Shown here: positions 24,934 through 33,392 of the stretch, one piece after another
Layout: each line of letters begins with the position of its first letter
Numbering within the stretch: the first letter of the stretch is position 1
Source: an uncultured Bacilli bacterium
GTDB taxonomy: Bacteria > Bacillota_I > Bacilli_A > ML615J-28 > CAG-313
Reading direction: 5' to 3'
Assembly: GCA_944326155.1 (NCBI GenBank)
Contig: CALVCV010000012.1
Location: 1 to 43,842 of the forward strand
Length of the DNA: 43,842 bases
Notes under the pieces: generated by a model
Databases searched by the model: none
What the model saw: the letters and a program-made list of their open reading frames with translations, nothing else
What the model was told of the DNA's origin: nothing
Position numbers and translations under genes: made by a program

Positions 24934-25698
24934 ATGAGAAAACCTATAATTGCTGGAAACTGGAAGATGTATAAAACAAGAGATGAAGCTTTATCATTTA
25001 TTTATGCTGTAAATGAATCGCTTCCCTCTATTGATGATGTTGATACAGTAATTTGTGCTCCATTTGTAGTGCTTCGTTGTCTTGTAAAACGTCAAGGTGC
25101 CAATTTAAGAATTGGTGCGCAAAATATGCATTTTGAAGAAAAAGGTGCATTTACAGGTGAAATTGCTCCTGAAATGCTTACCTCGCTTGGTGTAACATAT
25201 GTTATTATTGGGCATTCTGAAAGAAGAGCAATGTTCAATGAAACAGATGAATCAGTAAATAAAAAATTGCATGCCGCATTCAATCATAATTTAACGCCTA
25301 TTCTTTGTGTAGGAGAACATTTAGAACAAAGAGAACACAATCAAACCGAAGATGTTATTAAAAACCAACTTGTTAAAGATTTAGAAGGATTAACAAAAGA
25401 ACAAGTTAGAGATTTAGTAATTGCTTATGAACCAATTTGGGCTATCGGTACTGGTAAGACCGCAACAGCTGATGTAGCTGATGAAACTTGTGGTTTTATT
25501 AGAAGGGTTGTTGGTTTACTTTATGATGAAGAAACTGCAGATGCTATTAGAATTCAATATGGCGGCAGTGTTAAAGTAAATAACATTGAAGAATTAATGA
25601 AAAAACCTAATATTGATGGTGCATTAATCGGTGGTGCAAGTTTAGTTGCTGAAGACTTCATTTATTTTTCGAATGTAGCATTAAAAATAAAAAAATAG
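24934..25698 (+). CDS. tpiA: triosephosphate isomerase
   Basis: 254 aa from the ATG at 24934 (RBS AAAGGTG). Interconverts DHAP and [11 protein letters not shown] carries the catalytic Asn and Lys, IIGHSERR the catalytic His, [14 protein letters not shown] the catalytic Glu with loop 6, and IQYGGSVK the phosphate-binding loop. Same operon as pgk. Confidence 0.98.
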   Translation: MRKPIIAGNWKMYKTRDEALSFIYAVNESLPSIDDVDTVICAPFVVLRCLVKRQGANLRIGAQNMHFEEKGAFTGEIAPEMLTSLGVTYVIIGHSERRAMFNETDESVNKKLHAAFNHNLTPILCVGEHLEQREHNQTEDVIKNQLVKDLEGLTKEQVRDLVIAYEPIWAIGTGKTATADVADETCGFIRRVVGLLYDEETADAIRIQYGGSVKVNNIEELMKKPNIDGALIGGASLVAEDFIYFSNVALKIKK

Positions 25699-25700
25699 TT

Positions 25701-25744
25701 GAAAAAGTATATTAGATAAAAATCTAATATACTTTTTCTTTTAA
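25701..25744 (+). terminator. terminator of the pgk-tpiA operon
   Basis: A long perfect stem (about 16 bp, GAAAAAGTATATTAGAT arm) with an AAAA loop followed by TTTT. The strongest rho-independent terminator in the window. Confidence 0.93.
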
Positions 25745-25791
25745 AAAAACAATTTTTATGGTATAATATAAAAAAATAGCGGAGAAACAAT

Positions 25792-26469
25792 ATGGATTCT
25801 AAAGAACGTTATAAACAACTTATTAAAGAAAATAATGAAACAATTGGTTATTTAAGTGATTCCTATCAAAATATTGCAAACATATATATCAAAAAAGCCA
25901 GAGGATATGCCAACAAGAGTTTAGAAACTGAGGTAAAAATCAAAAAAGTTTTAGAAGAATTAACAAGTTTTGATGAAAAAAATCTAAATGTTAATCTAGC
26001 GATTCCTAATATAAGTGTATATGTTGAAGGCAATATTGCAAAACTTTCAAAAGCTGTTCATAGCAAATATAAAGTAACAGAGATTATTGCCGTAAGTATA
26101 TTTATTTTGCTTATTATTGGATATTTTGTTGCCAACTTTTGGTTAAATAAAAAACATCCATTACCTGCACCACAAAATATTAGTGTTGCGGTAAGACAAG
26201 ATAGAAATAATTGCTTTTATTTAACTTGGGATCCAAATGATTACGCCACAGAAGGTTATTATGTGATGATTTATGAAAATGACAAATTAATCAAAGAAGT
26301 CGATGTACAAAAGCAAGTAGATACCAATATTAAAAAACAATACTATCAAACAGATATTGTTTATGATGACACAAAGCAGTATAAGTTTGCAATCAAGATT
26401 CAAGAAACAAACGAATATGAAGAATCAGAAGTATCTATTATTTTTTATCCTATAAATAAGAATGTTTAG
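25792..26469 (+). CDS. single-pass membrane protein with an FN3-like exterior domain
   Basis: 225 aa, family not recognised. Residues 1-95 are polar and helical, with no signal peptide. One membrane segment lies at ~101-120 (TEIIAVSIFILLIIGYFVANFW). Residues ~130-225 look like a fibronectin type III beta sandwich (PQNISV...FYLTWDPNDYATEGYYVMIY). By the positive-inside rule the orientation is unclear (KKH after the segment). RBS GGAG; TATAAT upstream. It stands alone between two terminated units. Confidence 0.75.
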   Translation: MDSKERYKQLIKENNETIGYLSDSYQNIANIYIKKARGYANKSLETEVKIKKVLEELTSFDEKNLNVNLAIPNISVYVEGNIAKLSKAVHSKYKVTEIIAVSIFILLIIGYFVANFWLNKKHPLPAPQNISVAVRQDRNNCFYLTWDPNDYATEGYYVMIYENDKLIKEVDVQKQVDTNIKKQYYQTDIVYDDTKQYKFAIKIQETNEYEESEVSIIFYPINKNV

Positions 26470-26507
26470 ATGGCTATAGTTTATTTGGTAACAACATAAC
26501 ATAATAT

Positions 26508-26536
26508 TTGACAATTTTAAGAAAATATAGTATAAT
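26508..26536 (+). promoter_or_regulatory. rpsD promoter
   Basis: Perfect consensus TTGACA (26508-26513), 17-base spacer, TATAAT (26531-26536). It gives a leader of about 170 bases before rpsD. Confidence 0.92.
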
Positions 26537-26544
26537 ATATAAAG

Positions 26545-26700
26545 TGCGATAAATGCAGCATTCATTTGATTTTTAATCAATAGATTATCACGGGATATGG
26601 ATATGAGTAATCTCGCTGCTTAGGTGAAAGTAATTGGATAATCTAGTTAGAAATTGTATTTGAATTTTTTATCCCACAAATAAAAGTCTAAGGACTATAA
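26545..26700 (+). promoter_or_regulatory. structured rpsD 5' leader with predicted pseudoknot (S4 autoregulation)
   Basis: The leader folds by eye into a junction closed by GCAGC (26555-26559) and GCTGC (26615-26619). It holds one hairpin (26566-26571 with 26575-26580) and a second helix AGATTA/TAATCT (26582-26587 with 26608-26613). The loop of the second helix contains GGGATA (26592-26597), exactly complementary to TATCCC (26670-26675) outside the junction, which would form a pseudoknot just before the RBS. In Bacillota S4 represses its own mRNA by binding such a leader; I infer the same here. Confidence 0.75.
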
Positions 26701-26715
26701 AAAGGAGAAAAAAAC

Positions 26716-27315
26716 ATGGCACGTTATACAGGCCCAAGTTGGAAACAATCAAGAAGATTGAAATTTTCAGTATTAGAAAATGGCAAAGAATTACAAAAAA
26801 GAAATTATGCACCAGGTCAACATGGTCAAAGAAGAACTAAATTATCTGAATATGGTCTTCAATTACAAGAAAAACAAAAAGTTCGTTTTACATATGGTGT
26901 TAGTGAAAAACAATTTAGAAATACATTTACTAAGGCTGGTAAATTGGAAGGTAAACATGGTGAAAACTTTTTATTCTTATTAGAATCAAGATTAGATAAT
27001 TTAGTATATCGTATGGGATTTGCCACAACTCGTCGTCAAGCAAGACAACTTGTAAATCATGGACATGTTCTTGTTGATGGCAAAAAGGTAGATATTCCTT
27101 CATATACAGTAAAACCTGGTCAAACAATTGAGATGAAAGAAGCTTCTAAGAACTTACAAATTGTGAAAGAAGCTTTAGAAAGTTGTATATCTCGTTTAAA
27201 TTTTGTTAGTTTCGATGAAACAAAAGGTGTAGGTACATATGTTCGTTTACCAGAACGTAGTGAAATTTTACCTGAAATTCGTGAAAATTTAATTGTTGAA
27301 TTCTACAATAGATAA
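26716..27315 (+). CDS. rpsD: 30S ribosomal protein S4
   Basis: 199 aa. N-terminal [16 protein letters not shown], then [24 protein letters not shown], and the S4 RNA-binding domain ([41 protein letters not shown]), ending FYNR. It nucleates assembly of the 16S 5' domain. It is the zinc-free type (no N-terminal CxxC). RBS AAAGGAG. A single-gene unit with its own promoter, leader and terminator. Confidence 0.98.
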   Translation: MARYTGPSWKQSRRLKFSVLENGKELQKRNYAPGQHGQRRTKLSEYGLQLQEKQKVRFTYGVSEKQFRNTFTKAGKLEGKHGENFLFLLESRLDNLVYRMGFATTRRQARQLVNHGHVLVDGKKVDIPSYTVKPGQTIEMKEASKNLQIVKEALESCISRLNFVSFDETKGVGTYVRLPERSEILPEIRENLIVEFYNR

Positions 27316-27346
27316 TTATAATTTCATATTGAAAATAAGCAGTAAA

Positions 27347-27376
27347 AACATCTTATTATGTATAAGGTGTTTTTTA
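27347..27376 (+). terminator. rpsD terminator
   Basis: A 9-bp stem (27347-27355 with 27363-27371, one G-T) followed by T-rich sequence. Confidence 0.85.
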
Positions 27377-27387
27377 TTTTATTTTAA

Positions 27388-27416
27388 TTGTAAAAATAAA
27401 AAAATTTTAGTATAAT
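27388..27416 (+). promoter_or_regulatory. promoter of the lipoprotein phosphoesterase gene
   Basis: TTGTAA (27388-27393), 17-base spacer, TATAAT (27411-27416). Confidence 0.8.
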
Positions 27417-27444
27417 ATTTATGTTTAATAAAGGAGATGAAATA

Positions 27445-29913
27445 ATGAATAAAAGATTAAGTAGAAAGATTTTTTTATTTGTCAGCATGATAATATTATT
27501 TATTACTCTAAGTTTTGTTAGTGCTTGTGCAAAAAAATATCATGTAACTTTTATGGTTGACAGTACTGAATACGAGGTAGTTGATGTAAAAAAAGGACAA
27601 ACTATTAGTGAAATTGATGCACCTAATAAAGATGGTCAATATTTTGTTTGTTGGTTGGATGGTAGTGTCGCATTTGATTTTTCAATTGCAATAGAAAAAA
27701 ATTATACACTCGTTGCAAAATATCAAACAGAGTGTGAAAAGAATGGTCATGCTTGGATTGACGCAACATGTACAATGCCTAAAACTTGTGAAATATGTGG
27801 TGTAACAGAAGGTGAATCTTTAGGACATAATTGGGTTGAAGCAACACACGATGCCCCAAAGACATGTACAAGATGTGGAGCAACAGAAGGTGAAGTATTA
27901 CCACTTGCTACATCAATTGAATTAAATTATAGTAATACTGAACTATTATATATTGGTGATACTTTTGATCTTGATCCTATTATTTATCCTGTAGGGGCTA
28001 TTCAAGATGTAACATATAGTTTAAAATCAGATAAACCTAATCTTGCAACAATTAGTGAGGATGGTTTATTTACAGCTCTTTCCGATGGTAGAGTATATAT
28101 TACAATTGTATCGGTTGATAATCCTACTGTATCATTTACTATGACTGTAGATATCCTTCATCCGCTTTTAGAAAATGAAGGTTTTGAAGTTTTTAATGTT
28201 ATGACAGGATTTGGTAGTGATGCCTCAAGTGAAATTGAAATTAATTATCATACATATAATACAATGACAGAAGTGGAATATACCCTTGCAAGTGATCCTG
28301 ATTTTACCAATGTCACAACCATTACTGGTGAAGGAAGTTACTATGCGGAAGAAAATACCACTATCTTAGAAGCAGCATTTGTTCCAAGAAATGTTTATCG
28401 AGTATCAATTAAAGGATTAAATCCTGATACGGAATATATATATCGTATCAATCAAGGTAACGATACATATACTGATGTATATCGTTTTAAGACTGCAAAA
28501 GGAGCTAATACTGATTCTGCATTTATTATCTTAGCAGATGTTCACTATTATTATGTAACAAAAGAAGATGGAACTTTTGAATCAACAGGTGCTGAACTTA
28601 GTGAAACAGTTATACAAAAAATTTTAGAAAAAAATCCAAATGTTGGGTTTGTTGCAACAGCCGGTGATACAATTGATCGTGGTGGAAGTGCTAAAACATG
28701 GGAAATATTTTTTGATAAATCAGAAAGTTTAACTTATTTACCTCGTACATCAGTTGCCGGAAATCATGAATATTATATTGAAGGTATGGGTAGTGCAGAT
28801 GGTACTTATCAAAAATTACATAGTGCTAATGTCTTTAATGGTCCATCATCACAACTTGGTTTAAGTTGCTATTTTGTTTATAATGACGTATTATTTATTA
28901 CACTTGATAATGAGAAAACAGATGGTCGTAATGAAATGTTAGTTTGGCTTGAAGATGTTTTAGCTAATGTTGATTATCGTTATAGTGTGATTATGATGCA
29001 TACACCTGTTTACTATGAAAATACTGAGACAAGTCAAAGAGATCGTGATGAAGTATTAATGAGTATTTTTGAAAAATATTGTGTTGATTTAGTAGTTGCA
29101 GGTCACTACCATGGCGATCGTTATCGTCCTAATTATTATGAAGGTGAAGATTCTCTTGATCCTTATCTTGGTGTCAATTATATGACTTTATCATTTGCGG
29201 GAGTGAAGAGTCAAAGTGCTAGTAACCCTGCATCAGGATATTTGGTAGAAACGCATGATGGAACTATTACTGTAAAAAGAATTGATGAAAATGGTAATAT
29301 TGTATCTACTAGAACAATGACTTCTAAAAAAGAACAACCAGTTGTATCGGATACGAAAGAAAATCTAATTAATTCTTTAAATTATACTTTAGATGAAGAA
29401 AATGGTACATATACACTTCATTTTGCAAATACGTTTTATGGCAATGTTAAAGAAGTAAAAGTAGAAGAAACCATTCATGGAAATATTCATACAAATGTTG
29501 TTTTCCCAACTCCTTCATATAATAAACTTGTCGTTGATGGATTACAAAAATTTTATGATTATCACTTCAACATTACAATTGTCTTTGAAGATGGTACAAC
29601 TTATGAAACAGAAACTTCAGTTGAGTTAGGACCAGATATTCATCTTACTGCCCAAGATATTACAACAAATTCTGCTATACTTACATTTACTGAAGCTGAT
29701 GCAAGTCTACTTTGGACAATCAAAGATTATGTAGTATACATCAATGGCCAAGAGGCTGATATCTTTGAATACTTAGATAATTATGAAGCTGTAACAAGTT
29801 ATGCTTTAACTGGTTTGGAAGATGGCACAGAGTATACTATTAAATTGGTAGCTAGAGATTATTATGGTAATCCAATGTTTGAATCTGAAGTTACGTTTAC
29901 CACTTTAGCATAA
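27445..29913 (+). CDS. surface lipoprotein with metallophosphoesterase domain
   Basis: 822 aa from the ATG at 27445 (RBS AAAGGAG); an in-frame ATG at 27421 coincides with the promoter. A lipoprotein signal ends in the lipobox VSAC (C28). Domains in order: an InlB/Listeria-type beta repeat (~32-95); two copies of a GH-W...PKTC..CG.TEGE motif (~100-150); a BIG2-like Ig domain (~155-240); a purple-acid-phosphatase-like FN3 (~245-355); a calcineurin-like phosphoesterase (~360-600) with ADVHYY, GDTIDRG, GNHEYY, MMHTPV and GHYHGDR supplying the two-metal ligands; and C-terminal FN3-like modules (~640-822). It is anchored outside the membrane and probably hydrolyses phosphoesters or nucleotides. A purple acid phosphatase is the nearest relative; substrate unknown. 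Confidence 0.9.
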   Translation: MNKRLSRKIFLFVSMIILFITLSFVSACAKKYHVTFMVDSTEYEVVDVKKGQTISEIDAPNKDGQYFVCWLDGSVAFDFSIAIEKNYTLVAKYQTECEKNGHAWIDATCTMPKTCEICGVTEGESLGHNWVEATHDAPKTCTRCGATEGEVLPLATSIELNYSNTELLYIGDTFDLDPIIYPVGAIQDVTYSLKSDKPNLATISEDGLFTALSDGRVYITIVSVDNPTVSFTMTVDILHPLLENEGFEVFNVMTGFGSDASSEIEINYHTYNTMTEVEYTLASDPDFTNVTTITGEGSYYAEENTTILEAAFVPRNVYRVSIKGLNPDTEYIYRINQGNDTYTDVYRFKTAKGANTDSAFIILADVHYYYVTKEDGTFESTGAELSETVIQKILEKNPNVGFVATAGDTIDRGGSAKTWEIFFDKSESLTYLPRTSVAGNHEYYIEGMGSADGTYQKLHSANVFNGPSSQLGLSCYFVYNDVLFITLDNEKTDGRNEMLVWLEDVLANVDYRYSVIMMHTPVYYENTETSQRDRDEVLMSIFEKYCVDLVVAGHYHGDRYRPNYYEGEDSLDPYLGVNYMTLSFAGVKSQSASNPASGYLVETHDGTITVKRIDENGNIVSTRTMTSKKEQPVVSDTKENLINSLNYTLDEENGTYTLHFANTFYGNVKEVKVEETIHGNIHTNVVFPTPSYNKLVVDGLQKFYDYHFNITIVFEDGTTYETETSVELGPDIHLTAQDITTNSAILTFTEADASLLWTIKDYVVYINGQEADIFEYLDNYEAVTSYALTGLEDGTEYTIKLVARDYYGNPMFESEVTFTTLA

Positions 29914-29916
29914 AAT

Positions 29917-29961
29917 AAAAAAAAGATAAATTTATTTATAAAAGATAAATTTATCTTTTTT
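29917..29961 (+). terminator. terminator after the lipoprotein gene
   Basis: A long AT-rich stem (about 17 bp, AGATAAATTTAT arms) follows the stop codon and ends in TTTTTT. Confidence 0.85.
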
Positions 29962-30054
29962 ATGATATTAGATTAGGTATAGGAAAAAATTAATTAGTAA
30001 ACAAAGAAAAAAATTGCTAAATTAGTCTAATTCCTAAAATATAGAATTAAATAT

Positions 30055-30083
30055 TTGTCAAAAGTAGCATGGTGTGTTATAAT
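30055..30083 (+). promoter_or_regulatory. promoter of the hydrogenase operon
   Basis: TTGTCA (30055-30060), 17-base spacer, TATAAT (30078-30083), 28 bases before hydC. The ~90 bases upstream contain several TTAG/CTAA half-sites, but I see no convincing Rex or Fnr palindrome. Confidence 0.82.
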
Positions 30084-30110
30084 AAATATGTTGATTTTAG
30101 GAGGTTAAAA

Positions 30111-30593
30111 ATGTCAGTTAAATTAGAAATGTCTGAGGATCAAATCAAATTATTAAAACAAAAGATTGCCGAACATAAACAAAAACCAGGTCCTTTAATG
30201 CCCACACTTCATGATGCACAAACCATTTTTGGTTGTATTCCTCTTGAAGTACAAAAAATTATTTCAGAAGAATTAGGTGAAAGTATTGCAAAAATCAATG
30301 GCGTAGTTACTTTCTATTCTAGATTTACGTTAGAACCTAAGGGAAAACATGTTATTGGTGTTTGTCTTGGTACTGCTTGTTATGTACGTGGGTCACAAGC
30401 TGTTATCGATGAATTTAAAAAATTATTAAACATAAAGTCTAATCAAACAACTGATGATGGACAATTTACATTACTTGAAACCAGATGTATAGGCGCTTGT
30501 GGTCTTGCACCCGTATTTACATTTGATGATGAAGTATATGGCACATCAACAGTTAAAACAGCAAGAGAAGTTTATAATAAGAATATAGGATAA
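30111..30593 (+). CDS. hydC: HydC/NuoE-like [2Fe-2S] subunit of NAD-linked [FeFe] hydrogenase
   Basis: 160 aa from the ATG at 30111, preceded by TAGGAGG. Thioredoxin-like ferredoxin with ligands C85-x4-C90 (CLGTAC) and C126-x3-C130 (CIGAC), after a helical N-terminal region (LMPTLHDAQTIFGCIP) typical of NuoE. It passes electrons between the HydB flavin and the rest of the complex. First gene of the operon that ends with hydA. Confidence 0.94.
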   Translation: MSVKLEMSEDQIKLLKQKIAEHKQKPGPLMPTLHDAQTIFGCIPLEVQKIISEELGESIAKINGVVTFYSRFTLEPKGKHVIGVCLGTACYVRGSQAVIDEFKKLLNIKSNQTTDDGQFTLLETRCIGACGLAPVFTFDDEVYGTSTVKTAREVYNKNIG

Positions 30594-30601
30594 TTCTTTT
30601 T

Positions 30602-30976
30602 ATGACAATTAATAAAATTGTTGAAGTAATTAGGGGTAAAGAATTGACTCCACCAATTAAACCTGCTAATTTTGAATTAAAATATGCATTTAGTGGTGAT
30701 TTAATGAGTGATGCTTTAATGGTACTACGAGAAGCGCCAGAAGGTTTTTGCGAAGCAGGAATCTTAATAACAGGAAATGTTACGATGCAAAGTATACGAA
30801 CAGCAGAAATGCTAGATTTTGCTGCAATTCTAATTACAAGAGGAAAAGTACCAACGAAACAAGTCCTAGATCAAGCCTATAATTCAGGTATTATTGTATT
30901 AGGTACAAATGATGTGTCATTTACTGTTTGTGGTAAATTATATAGTGCAGGAATCAAAGGACTAAGTGATTTATAA
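30602..30976 (+). CDS. DRTGG-domain protein 1
   Basis: 124 aa. Resembles DRTGG domains (AFSGDLMSDALMVL...GILITGNVTMQSIRTAEMLDFAAILITRGK.PTKQVLDQA...IIVLGTND.SFTVCGKLY), which occur as putative ligand-sensing modules. Paralogous to the gene at 31401. It ends at the A of the next start codon (1-base overlap). Confidence 0.8.
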   Translation: MTINKIVEVIRGKELTPPIKPANFELKYAFSGDLMSDALMVLREAPEGFCEAGILITGNVTMQSIRTAEMLDFAAILITRGKVPTKQVLDQAYNSGIIVLGTNDVSFTVCGKLYSAGIKGLSDL

Positions 30977-31392
30977 TGCAAGCAACAGGAAAATTTGTCA
31001 TTGAATCAATGGATTTAGATAATGCTGGTAACGCATCTAGCACCATTAAAAAAATGTTAACAGAAGCAGGTGTATCTAAAAGTATTATTAAAAGAGTATC
31101 GATAGCGATTTATGAAGCAGAAATAAATGTTGTTATTCATTCTTATGGAGGAACTTGTACATATTATATTGATGATGAAAAAATAAGAGTAGTTTTTGAA
31201 GATACAGGTCCAGGAATTGAAGATATTGAACAAGCATTAGAACCGGGTTTTTCTACTGCTAACAACCAAGCAATTACTTATGGCTTTGGGGCAGGCATGG
31301 GACTGATGAATATTAAAAATGCAAGTGATGAATTTGACATTACATCTTCACACTTGGGAACAACACTAGATATAAAAATATATTTTAATTAG
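30976..31392 (+). CDS. GHKL ATPase, RsbW/SpoIIAB-like
   Basis: 138 aa HATPase_c domain alone. N-box EAEINVVIHS, G1 box FEDTGPGIED, G2 box GFGAGMGLMNI. Resembles anti-sigma-factor serine kinases of the RsbW/SpoIIAB/RsbT type rather than sensor histidine kinases, as there is no dimerisation/phosphoacceptor domain. In this operon it may phosphorylate or remodel an accessory protein; no STAS partner is encoded in the window. Confidence 0.87.
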   Translation: MQATGKFVIESMDLDNAGNASSTIKKMLTEAGVSKSIIKRVSIAIYEAEINVVIHSYGGTCTYYIDDEKIRVVFEDTGPGIEDIEQALEPGFSTANNQAITYGFGAGMGLMNIKNASDEFDITSSHLGTTLDIKIYFN

Positions 31393-31400
31393 AGGAAAAT

Positions 31401-31724
31401 ATGCGAGTAATTGATATTTTAAATAAAATTGAGGGGAAGATTTTAACGAATGATCAATCTGATGTTTTTTTTGAAGGAATTTATGCTGGTGATTTGCTTA
31501 GCAATGTTATGTCACATGCAAGAGAAAACAATCTTCTTTTAACCATTATGTCAAATATGAATACGATTGCGGTGGCATGTTTATTAGATTTACCAATAAT
31601 TTTATTTGCTGAAGGAGTAATCCCAACTGATGAAATGATAGATAAAGCTAATGAAGAAAAGATTATGCTGATTAGTAGCAAATATAGTGTAGTGGATATT
31701 ATTCGCAAAATATATGGAATATGA
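31401..31724 (+). CDS. DRTGG-domain protein 2
   Basis: 107 aa, similar to the product of 30602 (shared AGDLLSNVM / SGDLMSDAL, and a P-T-DEMIDKA block), so probably a tandem-duplicated DRTGG module. The stop overlaps the PHP start by four bases (ATGA). RBS GAGGAAA. Confidence 0.78.
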   Translation: MRVIDILNKIEGKILTNDQSDVFFEGIYAGDLLSNVMSHARENNLLLTIMSNMNTIAVACLLDLPIILFAEGVIPTDEMIDKANEEKIMLISSKYSVVDIIRKIYGI

Positions 31725-32437
31725 AATATTATTATGATTTACATATTCACTCAGCTTTATCACCATGTGCTGATGTTTTAATGAGTCCCAATAATATTTT
31801 AAATATGGCCTCATTAAAAGGCCTCAATATTATTGCAATAACCGATCATAATTCTTGTTTGCAATTAGATGTTTTTGAAGAATTAAAAGATAGTTATGAT
31901 ATGTTAGTTATACCAGGTGTTGAAGTTGAAGTCAAAGAAAAATATCATGTGGTATGTTTGTTTAAAACCTTTAGTAAGGCTAAAATGTTTCAAAAAACAT
32001 TAGATTTTTACTTAGATAAAAAAATGCATGATGAAGTCATATATGGTGAGCAAAATTTGTTTGATGTTTTTGATGATGTTATAAGCAATTATCAAATTAG
32101 TTTAATGGGCTCATCTAATATTAGTCTACTTGACTTAAGAAAAATTATTACCGAATTAGATGGAATAATGATTCTTGCTCATATTGAAAAATATAAAGAC
32201 AATATATTTGAAAAAATGCAAACCATCTATTGTGATATTTTTGATACAATTGAAGTTAATTTTTCTTATGATATAACAAAAATACAGCCCCAATTAGATA
32301 AACTTTCTTATACCATTCTTAGAAATTCTGATGCACATCTAATTACTGACATCTTAGAGCCAGTAGAGACGATTGAGTTAGCAAATTTAGATATAGAAGC
32401 TTTATTTTCCAAGTTAAAGGAGAGAAAGCATGGTTGA
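31721..32437 (+). CDS. PHP-domain phosphoesterase
   Basis: 238 aa. PHP metal motifs: D6-L-H8-I-H10 (HIHSALSPCAD), ITDHNS, IPGVEVEV, ILAHIEK and the C-terminal NSDAH. These are the conserved ligands of the PHP trinuclear site, so it is probably an active phosphoesterase. The substrate could be a phosphoprotein or small phosphate. Overlaps the genes on both sides. Confidence 0.87.
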   Translation: MKYYYDLHIHSALSPCADVLMSPNNILNMASLKGLNIIAITDHNSCLQLDVFEELKDSYDMLVIPGVEVEVKEKYHVVCLFKTFSKAKMFQKTLDFYLDKKMHDEVIYGEQNLFDVFDDVISNYQISLMGSSNISLLDLRKIITELDGIMILAHIEKYKDNIFEKMQTIYCDIFDTIEVNFSYDITKIQPQLDKLSYTILRNSDAHLITDILEPVETIELANLDIEALFSKLKERKHG

Positions 32438-32963
32438 TTTATCACTACATATCTTAGATGTAGCAAGTAATGCTTTTAAAGCAAATGCTACATTAGTGAA
32501 AATTGATATTGAGGAAAAAGAAGAATATATCCATATTACCATTGAAGATAATGGCTGTGGTATGAATGAAGAGGAATTAAAAAAGGTTACCAATCCCTTT
32601 TTTACATCGCGGACGACTAGAAAAGTAGGATTAGGCATCCCCCTTTTTAAACAAACTTGTGAACAAACAGGTGGGAGTTTAACGATTACCTCTGAAGTAA
32701 ATGTGGGTACATGTATAGATGCGTGGATGAATATGCATAGTATAGATGCTATTCCTCTTGGGGATATTGGCGAAAGTATTTTTGTTTTAGTAACCAATCC
32801 TTATGATGTGGATGTGGTAGCAACTATTCGTTTTAAAGAACAAGAAAAAGTTCAATTTAAACTTGATACAAGGGAAATCAAAATAATTTTAGATGGCGTA
32901 CCTTTTAGTGAACCTACTATTATGGTTTGGCTAAAAGAATATATAAAAAGCAATTTATCTTAA
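32430..32963 (+). CDS. GHKL ATPase 2 (histidine-kinase-like ATPase domain)
   Basis: 177 aa. HATPase_c with N-box LDVASNAFKANA, G1 IEDNGCGMNEEEL, F-box NPFFTSR, and G2 VGLGIPLFKQTCEQTGG. The F-box and layout are closer to MutL or sensor-kinase ATPases than to the RsbW type at 30976. No transmitter His domain; the ~60-residue C-terminal tail is unrecognised. Overlaps the PHP gene by eight bases. Confidence 0.85.
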   Translation: MVDLSLHILDVASNAFKANATLVKIDIEEKEEYIHITIEDNGCGMNEEELKKVTNPFFTSRTTRKVGLGIPLFKQTCEQTGGSLTITSEVNVGTCIDAWMNMHSIDAIPLGDIGESIFVLVTNPYDVDVVATIRFKEQEKVQFKLDTREIKIILDGVPFSEPTIMVWLKEYIKSNLS

Positions 32964-33002
32964 AAATAATTTTGGATTTGAAAAATAAAAAGAGGAGGAG
33001 CT

Positions 33003-33389
33003 ATGAAAACTTTAGAAGAGTTAAAGAAAATTAGAGAAGAAGCTGCCAACAAGATTAATCTTAGAACAGCAAAAAATGGTTATCGTATTGTTGTTGGTAT
33101 GGCTACATGTGGAATTACTGCTGGTGCAAGACCGGTATTAGCAGCCTTTGTAGACCAAGTTGCAGCAAAGCATTTGGATAATGTTACAGTTACACAAGTT
33201 GGATGTATAGGAGAATGTGCTGTTGAACCAATTGTTGAAGTATATGATACCGAAGGCAATCGTACAATTTATGCCGAAGTACATGAGCCAGATGTTGAAA
33301 CAATAATAAATGAGCATATCATGGGTGGTAAAGTAGTAATTGAAAAAACTATTGAAGTGATAAAAAGCAAAAAAGAAGAGGTACTTTAG
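33003..33389 (+). CDS. HndB-like thioredoxin-fold ferredoxin of the hydrogenase
   Basis: 128 aa. Thioredoxin-like [2Fe-2S] family. Cysteines C36 (MATCGITAGAR) and C68-x3-C72 (GCIGEC) are present; the second cysteine of the usual first pair is replaced, as I recall for HndB-type proteins. It is an accessory electron-transfer or structural subunit of NAD(P)-linked hydrogenases. RBS AGGAGGAG. Three bases before hydB. Confidence 0.85.
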   Translation: MKTLEELKKIREEAANKINLRTAKNGYRIVVGMATCGITAGARPVLAAFVDQVAAKHLDNVTVTQVGCIGECAVEPIVEVYDTEGNRTIYAEVHEPDVETIINEHIMGGKVVIEKTIEVIKSKKEEVL

Positions 33390-33392
33390 AAG

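Noticed and set aside
29962-30055. Rex or Fnr operator upstream of the hydrogenase operon
   Set aside because: Half-sites resembling TTAG/CTAA occur, but no palindrome with the expected spacing; AT-rich background explains them.
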